DNA of 64,000 nucleotides, from positions 1-64,000 of the forward strand of contig JAPPGF010000028.1 of the NCBI GenBank assembly GCA_028875075.1. The letters run 5' to 3'. Below are positions 8,579 through 15,894 of this stretch, one piece after another. The DNA is from Gemmatimonadota bacterium. Its GTDB lineage: Bacteria; Gemmatimonadota; Gemmatimonadetes; Longimicrobiales; Gaopeijiaceae. Numbering within the stretch: position 1 is the stretch's first letter; each line of letters starts with the position of its first letter. The translations under genes and the position numbers were made by a program. The notes under the pieces are model-generated. The model saw only the letters and a program-made list of their open reading frames with translations. It was not told the origin of the DNA and searched no databases.

Positions 8579-10795
8579 ATGATGAGGCAAGTCGCGACAA
8601 CCATAGCAGGTGTCGCCATCGGCTTCGCTGTTGCCGCCGCGGGCACCTCCGCCCAAGTCGAACACGAGGGCGAGATTGAGGGGATAGTCCGGGCTGCGGA
8701 GCCTGGAACGCCGCTTGCAGGGGCCACGGTCGTGGTCGTCGGCATGGACAGGATGGCTGTCACACATGGCGACGGGTCCTTCCACATATCCGTGCCCACG
8801 GCGCGGAGCTACACTCTCAGGGTCGAACGGCTCGGCTACCAGACGGTCACGATCGACTTGGAAGGCCTGCCGGAGGAGCCGGTTGCGGTAGAGCTTGAGG
8901 TGGCCGCGCTCGCACTGCCCGGCCTAGTGGTCACGGGTGCGGTCACCGAGAGAGCGGCGAACGAGACCTTGCGGCCCACCACCGTCTTCGCGGCGGAAAA
9001 GTTGCAGCGACGTCTAGCGGCAACCGTTGCGGAGACTCTGGACTCCGAGCCGGGCTTGGCGGTCACCAGCATGGGGCCAGGCTCGGCGCACCCGGTCATC
9101 CGCGGCCTCAGCGGAGACCGGATCCTCATGCTCGAGGACGGCCAGCGAACCGGGGACGTGTTCAACAGCGGTGCCGACCACGCTACGGCGCTCGACGCGG
9201 CCACGGCACGACGGATCGAAGTCATCCGCGGGCCAGGCGCCATCCTTTTTGGAAGCAACGCGCTCGGCGGTGTGATCAACGTCGTTCGCGACGAAGTGCC
9301 ACCCGCTGTACCGCACCACCCGACCGGTGCCGCATCCCTACAGGTACAGACAGCGACGAGTGCCGTGGGCGGCAGCGTGGAAACTACGTTCGGCTTGACG
9401 GAACACGTCCCCCTGCGACTTGAGGTGTCGAGGTGGGCGAGCGGCGATCTGAAGACACCGGTTGGTATTCTGGAAGGGACTGAGACCGGTACCTGGAGTA
9501 CCTCTGCCGGGTCGTCCTGGGTGGACGAATGGGGCTACGCGGGTGGCACGTTCCGCTTCTACAAGAACGACTACGGGATCCCCGGCGGCTTCACTGGTGG
9601 GCACACGAGCGGCGTCCGCGTCGAGATGCAAAGGGCCGCCACGCGTCTGCGTAGCGTCATTCGTCCGAGGGGGCGCTTCGAGAGCATCGAGATCGACGCG
9701 GGCTACACGTGGTATCGGCACGAGGAAATCGAGCCCCCGGATATCCTGGGCACGCTGTTCCGGCGCCAGACCGTGAGCGGCGAGACCCTCGCCCGGCATT
9801 CTGGCTGGGGGCCCTTCTCGTCGGGGGCCGTGGGAGCCCGGACCTCGTGGGAGAGCTTCGGATTCGGGGGAGCACTGCACACGCCGGATTCCCGGCGAAC
9901 GACGGCGGCCGTCTACGTGCTTGAGGAGATCAGCCTCGAATCGGTCCGAATTGAGGCGGGCCTCCGCTACGACCGCGTGCAAGTGCGGCCACTCCAGGAG
10001 GACCCGTCGTCGGAAATCGGTCACATCCGCGCTCGCACCTTCGGTGCGGCCTCCGGATCCTTGGGCGTCCTCGCGAACCTGACCGAACAGCTTGCAGTGG
10101 GAGCGAGCGTAGGCCAGGCCTTTCGCACCCCGGACGTCAACGAGCTCTACTCGGAGGGCCCGCATCTGGCGGCATACGCCTTCGAAGTGGGGAATCCCTC
10201 TCTGGACACCGAGCGGGGAACGGGGATCGACATCTTCGCGCGGTTCGTGGGCTCGGACTTCAACGCCGAGACCACATGGTTTCGCAACTCGATCGCAGGA
10301 TACGTCTTCCCGCTTGAGACCGGAGAGCTCAGCCGAGTGCGGTTGCCCATCTACCAGTTTCACGGTGAGGACGCCTTGCTTACCGGCTTCGAGAGTGCGC
10401 TCGCGTGGTTGATGCTCGACGCACTCGAGCTCGAGGCTGTCGTCTCTTATGTAAGGGGCGCCGTCCGCTCCACGGACGAGCCCCTCCCTCTCATGCCACC
10501 GCTCCAAGGCCGGCTCGCGATCGGTTATGCACCGGTGGATTGGTTCGTGGAGGCTGAGGCAAGGGTAGCGGCACGGCAGGAAAGGACGGGGGCCTTCGAG
10601 AATCCGACCGACGGATACACGGTCTTCGCTCTATCGGGCGGTGTGCGTCTCACGCTGGGCGGACGACTGCACGTCGTCACGATTGGCCTGGAGAACCTGG
10701 GCGACACCGAATACAGGAACCACCTGTCGCGGGTGAAGGAGATCATGCCCGAGGCCGGCAGAGCGTTGAGCGTCGCGTACCGGGTGGTGTTTTGA
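8579..10795 (+). CDS. TonB-dependent receptor, ZnuD-like, probable metal uptake
   Basis: 738 residues from ATG 8579, preferred because a clean signal peptide (MMRQVATTIAGVAIGFAVAAAG) starts there; an upstream ATG at 8552 would add nine residues. Domain order: signal peptide; carboxypeptidase-regulatory-like beta domain (GIVRAAEPGTPLAGATVVVVG); plug with VIRGLSGDRILMLEDGQRTG and GPGAILFGSNALGGVINVV; 22-strand barrel ending in YRVVF. The RILMLEDG..NSGADHA plug segment resembles ZnuD-type zinc receptors. It imports its ligand across the outer membrane with TonB-ExbBD energy. Flanking small His/Cys and acidic proteins support a metal ligand. Ligand identity is inferred. Confidence 0.85.
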   Translation: MMRQVATTIAGVAIGFAVAAAGTSAQVEHEGEIEGIVRAAEPGTPLAGATVVVVGMDRMAVTHGDGSFHISVPTARSYTLRVERLGYQTVTIDLEGLPEEPVAVELEVAALALPGLVVTGAVTERAANETLRPTTVFAAEKLQRRLAATVAETLDSEPGLAVTSMGPGSAHPVIRGLSGDRILMLEDGQRTGDVFNSGADHATALDAATARRIEVIRGPGAILFGSNALGGVINVVRDEVPPAVPHHPTGAASLQVQTATSAVGGSVETTFGLTEHVPLRLEVSRWASGDLKTPVGILEGTETGTWSTSAGSSWVDEWGYAGGTFRFYKNDYGIPGGFTGGHTSGVRVEMQRAATRLRSVIRPRGRFESIEIDAGYTWYRHEEIEPPDILGTLFRRQTVSGETLARHSGWGPFSSGAVGARTSWESFGFGGALHTPDSRRTTAAVYVLEEISLESVRIEAGLRYDRVQVRPLQEDPSSEIGHIRARTFGAASGSLGVLANLTEQLAVGASVGQAFRTPDVNELYSEGPHLAAYAFEVGNPSLDTERGTGIDIFARFVGSDFNAETTWFRNSIAGYVFPLETGELSRVRLPIYQFHGEDALLTGFESALAWLMLDALELEAVVSYVRGAVRSTDEPLPLMPPLQGRLAIGYAPVDWFVEAEARVAARQERTGAFENPTDGYTVFALSGGVRLTLGGRLHVVTIGLENLGDTEYRNHLSRVKEIMPEAGRALSVAYRVVF

Positions 10796-10918
10796 CCATG
10801 TGGTGCCTCACGCTACACACGAGGACGGTGGTTCGGGAGCTGGGAGGCGACACAGTCCCAACTGAACGACAACGACATACACGACAGACTACAACACTCT
10901 ATAGCTCAGGAAATAACG

Positions 10919-11401
10919 ATGAACGATACGCTGAACCTCGCGACAAGACTTCCGCTTTCCGTGTTGGTTGCCGGGACCATGATTCTCTCGGCCTGCGGAG
11001 AGGGAAGCACCGACCCCAATGAAGAGGATCACGCCGAAGAAGTTGAAGGCGTGATCCTCGTCCTCAGCGGACAAACAATCGCAAGCTACGACGGAGAGAC
11101 CGGGCGGTGGACCGGAGAACTGGGGGTGGCACCCGGGGAAGAAACCGCCCACATAGCGGTCCGCTTCGTGAGCCACGAGGGAGATCCCGTCTCCTTGGAC
11201 GATGACTATTACTTGGAGGTCCAGATCGCGAACGGATCCATCGCCGAATTCGAACAGGATACTCCCGGGGAGTTCGGCGGCCACCTCCACGGCGTCGCCG
11301 AAGGCGAGACCGAGGTGGTGTTCATGTTGATGCACGGGGCCTTGGGGGCCGGGCACGCGGACTTCGTCACGGCGGCCGTCCTCGTGCGCGTGGAACCATG
11401 A
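10919..11401 (+). CDS. acidic lipoprotein next to the metal receptor
   Basis: 160 residues with a lipoprotein signal (lipobox LSAC, cysteine at about 24) and no other hydrophobic segment. The mature part is strongly acidic, with a histidine-rich C-terminal half (FGGHLHGVAEGE, MLMHGALGAGHADF) that could coordinate metal. An AGGAAA ribosome site precedes ATG 10919. It lies 123 nt downstream of the receptor on the same strand, so a shared role in metal capture at the cell surface is likely. No named family recognised. Confidence 0.65.
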   Translation: MNDTLNLATRLPLSVLVAGTMILSACGEGSTDPNEEDHAEEVEGVILVLSGQTIASYDGETGRWTGELGVAPGEETAHIAVRFVSHEGDPVSLDDDYYLEVQIANGSIAEFEQDTPGEFGGHLHGVAEGETEVVFMLMHGALGAGHADFVTAAVLVRVEP

Positions 11402-11826
11402 ACTCCGCGGGACTACTATTGAGCGCCTGAGGTTTTCGCTGGACGGTCGATTGGCAACCGCGGGGCACGGCCCACGGCTCGGTGCCGGTTGGGACATGAT
11501 CGGTACCGGGCCCGGGGTCTTCGCCACGGAAGGCGCACGGTCGTAGCCCGGAGGGCGAGAGGAGGGGGGTGCGACCGAACGTCGTGTAGAGGATTGGCTG
11601 GCGCTGCACGACGTGGGCCGGCAGGGCGTTGCTCGAGACGAGCGGTGGGGTTCGAGGCGAAAGAGCCTTGGTCCAACGGCGGGGGATGGCTGGCCCCGCT
11701 GGCTCCCTGGGCGCGCCGCGTCCATGCCTTGGCGAGCCCGTCCTCGGAAGGGCACCCTGAACGCTAGGGGGTGCCCTGGGGTCTTCGACGCATTCGTCCC
11801 TGTCCCCATAGTCTTGGCGGTGTTTC
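11402..11826. other. intergenic stretch before tRNA-Ser
   Basis: 425 GC-rich bases with no frame I can support. It should hold the tRNA promoter. No terminator hairpin with a T-tract was found after the lipoprotein gene. Confidence 0.4.
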
Positions 11827-11910
11827 GGAGGGGTGGCAGAGCGGTCAATTGCACCGGTCTTGAAAACCGGAGGCCGAGAGGTCACGTGGGTTCGAATCCC
11901 ACCCCCTCCG
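11827..11910 (+). tRNA. tRNA-Ser(UGA)
   Basis: An 84-nt class II tRNA. Acceptor GGAGGGG (11827-11833) pairs with CCCCTCC (11903-11909) and G is the discriminator. The anticodon stem CCGGT/ACCGG encloses loop CTTGAAA with anticodon TGA. A long variable arm follows, then a T-arm GTGGG-TTCGAAT-CCCAC. CCA is not encoded. Its 3' end is the likely integration site of the island that follows. Confidence 0.96.
11900..11910 (+). repeat. attL candidate: 3' end of tRNA-Ser
   Basis: The 11-bp sequence CACCCCCTCCG at the tRNA 3' end recurs identically, in the same orientation, at 28175-28185 just outside the integrase gene. The sequence immediately to the right becomes AT-rich, unlike the region to the left. 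Confidence 0.6.
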
Positions 11911-12216
11911 CTTATGTATAACTGTAACATATTGTTAAATATTAACTTACGGCATAACTACTTGATTCAATATCACTTTGGGTATGCAGGTCGTTTTCGT
12001 GGCAGAATGTGCTAGTTGCGCGGCTGGATTCGAACCGGGGACCGAAGCCCGCCTGAGACCCACTGCCTGTGGTCCGGCAGCCTGCAGCCATGACCTCAGC
12101 AACGCCGCCGGTCGGGTGATTGCTGTATTTCTACAGGCTGGAAGACCCACGCCCTTCAGATCAAATGTTACTCCGTCCACAATCATCTTTGCTTCGAAAT
12201 CGTATGGTCGAACAGA

Positions 12217-12843
12217 TTGAAAGCGACTAGACCACGGTTTGTTGTCATTGACTGTGAAACTACCGGTTTAGGGCGGCACGATCGTATCGTAGAAATTGCT
12301 CTGGTTGCACTCGACCCCCGGACATTGGAGCCTGTCGACGAGTACGACACGCTTATCAACCCGGAACGAGATGTCGGACCGGTTGACCTGCATGGCATTA
12401 CGGCTTCGATGGTAGAGACTGCGCCCGTATTCAGCCGGATTGCCTCCACAGTTGCAAGGAGGATTCACGGCGCGACTCTCGTCGCGCACAACCTACTATT
12501 TGATACGCGGATGCTTGCGCGCGAATTCGCGCGCCTAGGCATCTATTTCGATGGTGGCGTTGGTCTGTGCACGCTCAGAGCCACAGGGGCCAAGCTCAGT
12601 GTCGCGTGCGCCCGATTTGGAGTCGCGCAGAGCCTCCAACATCGCGCGCTCGCGGATGCTCGGGCAACCGCCCAACTAGTCTCGCAAGTGTTTGTAGGAA
12701 TGCGGGACGACTTAAGAGCAGCGACGGTCTTGGGAAGCGGCGATCGGAGGCGCAGGTCTTCACAAGCCAACCGCGTGACCCCCGCCGCGTCAAGATCCAT
12801 GCCCCCAGCCCAACCCCAGTGTTTCACGCAAGAACCTTGGTGA
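12217..12843 (+). CDS. DnaQ-like DEDDh 3'-5' exonuclease at the head of the cas locus
   Basis: 208 residues from TTG 12217; no ATG/GTG is available in frame. The exonuclease fold is complete: Exo I VIDCETTG (D12, E14), Exo II HNLLFDTRML (D96), Exo III HRALADARA (H142, D147), giving DEDDh. The last 40 residues are a basic, proline-rich tail without homology. It lies 73 nt upstream of cas3 on the same strand. DnaQ-family nucleases trim prespacer 3' ends for Cas1-Cas2 in type I-E, and fusions of DnaQ to Cas2 exist, so a role in spacer acquisition is plausible. It could instead belong to the mobile element's own replication. Confidence 0.85.
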   Translation: MKATRPRFVVIDCETTGLGRHDRIVEIALVALDPRTLEPVDEYDTLINPERDVGPVDLHGITASMVETAPVFSRIASTVARRIHGATLVAHNLLFDTRMLAREFARLGIYFDGGVGLCTLRATGAKLSVACARFGVAQSLQHRALADARATAQLVSQVFVGMRDDLRAATVLGSGDRRRRSSQANRVTPAASRSMPPAQPQCFTQEPW

Positions 12844-12916
12844 AAACCGGGTGCCGGCGTCCCCAATTCGCAGTCAGGTGTGACCGTCCATCCCGAAGGG
12901 GGATAGCTGTCCACGA

Positions 12917-15565
12917 ATGAGCACTGGAGTGCCACGCCGCTGGAGCGACCGTAGGCCGATACCCGCTTGGGGAAAGTTCCACGACGAGACGGGCGAGTTT
13001 CATCGTCTAGAACACCATTGCGCCGATGTTGCGGCGTGCTTCGAGGCTCTCCTGCGAGACCCGGTCCTCAAAGCTCGCTTCGAGCTCGCAGGTGGAGAGG
13101 AGGGTTTCACATCTCTCACTCAAGCTCGTCTGACTTTGATCGCGTTTCTGCACGACTTGGGGAAGTTGAACGCTGGGTTTCAGTTCTCCGTGCGGAAGGA
13201 TCCTAGCGCACCGCAGAAGGTCAGTCACATCAAGGCGGCGCTCTGGGCCCTCAGGAACAACGAAGTGACCGAGGCTCTCGGCATTCGGGATATGCTCGCT
13301 TGGGGCGGTCAGCCCCTGGAAGGGTTCCTCTGCGCTGCGTTTGCCCATCACGGGGCTCCGGCTCGGTTACCATCCTCCCGTCGCGGACCTCCCGAGATCT
13401 GGCGGCGCTTCGACGACTACGACCCGATCAAGGTCGCGCAGTTGCTGGGTCGGCGCGGGCGTGAATGGTTCCCGCTTGCATTCGATACGGGTTCCGAGCT
13501 TCCCCACTCGCCGGCCTTGGTACACCTGTTCGCGGGAGTCCTCACGCTTGCCGACCAACTCGGGTCGAACGAGGCGTTCTTCCCATACTGTTCGGAAGCG
13601 GATCCCGTTTACGTGGAGCAAGCCCGGAAACGGGCGCTCCGGGCGGTGGCCGAGTCGGGGTTCCGACGCGATGGTTGGGCCAACGACGCGGTAGTTGCCG
13701 ACTTCGCCACGACCGCAGACTACCGGAGCGTTTTCGGCTTCGAACATCTGAGGCCACTGCAGCGGGAGGTAGCTGACGCTCCGCTCGACCGTCCGTTTTT
13801 GATTCTCGAGAGCGAGACGGGATCCGGGAAGACGGAGGCGGCGCTGATCCGATTCGCAAAGCTCTGGAGAGCAGGTCTGGTCGACGGTCTTTACTTCGCC
13901 CTTCCGACCCGGGCCGCTGCGGTGCAACTCCACCGACGGGTCCATACCGCGCTGCAGCAGCTGTTCCCGGGTCGCGCTCACCTTGAGACTGTCCTAGCGA
14001 TACCAGGCTATCTCAAAGTCGGAGAAACCCACGGTGAGCGTGTGAGCCGCTTCGACGTTGAATGGCGAGACGATCCGGACGAGGCGGTGCTACGGGCTCG
14101 CTGGTCAGCGGAGAGCGCTCGAAAGTTCCTGACGGCGACCGCGGGGGTAGGGACGGTCGATCAGGTGTTGCTGGGCGGGTTGAAGGTCAAGTGGGCGCAC
14201 TTCCGGGGAGCTTCGCTCGCTCGAAACCTCCTCGTCGTCGACGAGGTGCATGCGAGCGACGTCTACATGACGGAGATACTCCGGGCGCTGGTGCGTGACC
14301 ACTTGGCGCTCGGCGGCCACGCGCTGTTGATGTCGGCTACTCTCGGTTCGCAGGCACGGGACGCGCTGGTCACGAATGCCACCGCGCGGCGGGACCCACC
14401 CGCAATCCAGCAGGCCCTGTACGATCCCTACCCTGCGCTGACGCTGGCTGGACGCGATCAGACCTTGCAGGTCCGTAGCTTTGCGCACACGGGCTACACC
14501 AAACGGGTTGCGATGGGCACCGAGCCTATCATGGGCGACCCGCCCCGCGTTTCGGCCCGAGCACTACGGGCGGCGGCGGCGGGCGGCAAGGTCCTCGTCA
14601 TCCTGAACACCGTGAAGCAGGCGCAGGCTGTCTTTCGGGCGGTGTGCCGGCAGGGAGGCCGCGGGCTTTGTCTTCAAGTAGGAGACTCGCCAACCCTCCA
14701 TCACAGCAGGTTCGCGGTGGAGGACCGGCGTTTGCTCGACGCTGCGGTGGAGAAGACGCTCGGGAAGGAAAGGGCAGAGGGCGGTCGAATCGTGATTGGG
14801 ACGCAGACCTTGGAGCAGTCCTTGGACATCGATGCGGATCTGCTCATCTCGGACCTGTGCCCCGTGGACGTTCTCCTCCAGAGAATCGGGAGGATTCACC
14901 GGCACGTAGAGACGGGGAGGCCTGACGACTTCGCCCACCCGCGCTGTGTCGTGCTGGTACCAGAAGGGGGTCTGGCTTCCGGCCTCGACGGGGGACTCAT
15001 CCGTTACGGCCTAGGTATGTCCAGGCACGGAGGCATCTACCGGGACCTCCGGGTTCTGGAACTGACCCGGAGGCTGATCGAGACGCGAATCGAATGGTCA
15101 ATCCCCGAGGCCAACCGGTCGTTGGTGGAGGAGGCGACTCACCCGGAACGGCTGAGTGCACTCGAACAAGAGCTAGGTGACCGTTGGCTGGATCAGGCGA
15201 ACGAAGCCGTGGGGCGAGCTGCGGCCGAACAACAGATTGCGAAGAATCACGTGCTCGATCGGCGACAGGATCTCGTTGACATCGAGTTCCCTCCTCTGGA
15301 CGAGACTGTCCGTACTCGCTTGGGTGAGGACGGCCCGCGCATCAGCCTAGACGAACCTGCTGAGGGGCCGTTCGGTACGCCTGTCGAGACGTTCAACCTC
15401 CCGGCACACTTATTCCGGGGGGCCTCCGGGTTTCCGTGCGAATCAGAAATCCAGGCCGCCAGGCTGGAGAGAACACCGCAAGGCCTCGAACTTCGGATTG
15501 GCCCATACTCATTCGGTTACGACACCAGCGGCATCACGCCGCGGCCCACGTCGACGCCTGGATGA
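12917..15565 (+). CDS. cas3: CRISPR-associated helicase/nuclease Cas3
   Basis: 882 residues. An N-terminal HD nuclease (LEHHCADVAACFEALL with H33/H34, then IAFLHDLGKLNAGF with H79-D80) is fused to an SF2 helicase: Walker A SETGSGKTEAAL near 303, DEVH box near 440, SATLGS near 472, motif VI QRIGRIHRH near 655. A C-terminal domain follows. It is recruited by Cascade after R-loop formation and degrades the displaced strand 3'-5'. All catalytic motifs are intact. It is followed by a 300-bp regulatory gap, so it is probably transcribed apart from the Cascade genes. Confidence 0.96.
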   Translation: MSTGVPRRWSDRRPIPAWGKFHDETGEFHRLEHHCADVAACFEALLRDPVLKARFELAGGEEGFTSLTQARLTLIAFLHDLGKLNAGFQFSVRKDPSAPQKVSHIKAALWALRNNEVTEALGIRDMLAWGGQPLEGFLCAAFAHHGAPARLPSSRRGPPEIWRRFDDYDPIKVAQLLGRRGREWFPLAFDTGSELPHSPALVHLFAGVLTLADQLGSNEAFFPYCSEADPVYVEQARKRALRAVAESGFRRDGWANDAVVADFATTADYRSVFGFEHLRPLQREVADAPLDRPFLILESETGSGKTEAALIRFAKLWRAGLVDGLYFALPTRAAAVQLHRRVHTALQQLFPGRAHLETVLAIPGYLKVGETHGERVSRFDVEWRDDPDEAVLRARWSAESARKFLTATAGVGTVDQVLLGGLKVKWAHFRGASLARNLLVVDEVHASDVYMTEILRALVRDHLALGGHALLMSATLGSQARDALVTNATARRDPPAIQQALYDPYPALTLAGRDQTLQVRSFAHTGYTKRVAMGTEPIMGDPPRVSARALRAAAAGGKVLVILNTVKQAQAVFRAVCRQGGRGLCLQVGDSPTLHHSRFAVEDRRLLDAAVEKTLGKERAEGGRIVIGTQTLEQSLDIDADLLISDLCPVDVLLQRIGRIHRHVETGRPDDFAHPRCVVLVPEGGLASGLDGGLIRYGLGMSRHGGIYRDLRVLELTRRLIETRIEWSIPEANRSLVEEATHPERLSALEQELGDRWLDQANEAVGRAAAEQQIAKNHVLDRRQDLVDIEFPPLDETVRTRLGEDGPRISLDEPAEGPFGTPVETFNLPAHLFRGASGFPCESEIQAARLERTPQGLELRIGPYSFGYDTSGITPRPTSTPG

Positions 15566-15579
15566 CCTACATTTGGCGC

Positions 15580-15631
15580 TTGCGTAGTTCTGTTGTAATG
15601 TCTAAGATCCAATGTGCTATAAGTTGAGGTT
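15580..15631 (+). promoter_or_regulatory. probable cas8e-operon promoter and target of the mini-array guide
   Basis: Two readings of a sigma70-type promoter are possible: TTGTAA (15593-15598) with TATAAG (15618-15623), 19 bp apart, or TTGCGT (15580-15585) with TAAGAT (15603-15608), 17 bp apart. Bases 15600-15617 match the first 18 spacer bases of the downstream mini-array at 15 positions, preceded by AAT. A Cascade bound there would cover the -10 element. The promoter is a by-eye prediction; the sequence match is direct. Confidence 0.5.
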
Positions 15632-15657
15632 CTCTTTTTGGTTCAACTGGAGATGCT

Positions 15658-15894
15658 GTGGTCACTCTGCGCATAACGCGGATCACGAGACAGCGCCGTC
15701 GCACACAGATCGAGGAAACGTCGACCGTGGAGGAAGCTATCCTCTCCGCCGACGAAGAAATTGATGTACCGGCCGATCAGGCGCCCCGGGATAAGCCGGG
15801 GATAGGCCCGACTAGGATCCCATGTGCGGTGTCCCGCACGACGTTCCCCCGCCTAAGCGGGGATACCACCTTTGAGTCCTCTGCAGATGTTTAA
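15658..15894 (+). CDS. possible 78-residue leader protein overlapping cas8e start
   Basis: GTG 15658 follows GGAG at 15648-15651. The frame stays open through the mini-array and stops at TAA 15892-15894, overlapping the cas8e ATG 15887 by 8 nt. The same overlap length joins cas8e to cse2. The N-terminal half (VTLRITRITRQRRRTQIEE then STVEEAILSADEEIDV) has a strand-helix pattern with charged residues like a real small domain. The part encoded by the mini-array looks arbitrary. It could be a translated leader coupling ribosomes into cas8e, a CreT-like partner of the guide RNA, or a chance frame. Confidence 0.4.
   Translation: MVTLRITRITRQRRRTQIEETSTVEEAILSADEEIDVPADQAPRDKPGIGPTRIPCAVSRTTFPRLSGDTTFESSADV
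15781..15869 (+). ncRNA. degenerate mini-CRISPR, CreR/CreA-like Cascade guide RNA
   Basis: Two imperfect copies of the 28-nt array repeat flank one 33-nt spacer (15809-15841). The first copy (15781-15808) matches the consensus at 17 of 28 positions and keeps the 3' block GGGGATAG and a CCCCGG/CCGGGG hairpin. The second (15842-15869) matches at 20 of 28 and has a perfect CCCCGC/GCGGGG stem with loop CTAA. The repeat period is exactly 61 bp, as in the main array, and so is the orientation. Spacer bases 15810-15827 match the promoter at 15600-15617 at 15 of 18 positions. The 3' half of the spacer folds on itself (GTGCGG/CCGCAC). Known crRNA-like regulators of this design guide Cascade to repress cas or toxin promoters; function here is inferred. 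Confidence 0.7.

Noticed and set aside
12015..12105. Minus-strand T-arm-like sequence (GGTTCGAATCC) that could mark a second tRNA or tRNA relic
   Set aside because: The T-stem has a mismatch, the expected acceptor and D-arm partners are not found upstream, and no proper anticodon arm forms. It may be a decayed tRNA but cannot be supported.
12221..12230. Possible mini-array target at the exonuclease start: AAG followed by 7 bases equal to the spacer start
   Set aside because: Only 7 bases match and a similar 6-base match occurs by chance in cas7e (about 18651). With the handle-corrected spacer start the adjacent bases do not give an AA-type PAM. The promoter match at 15600 is far better.
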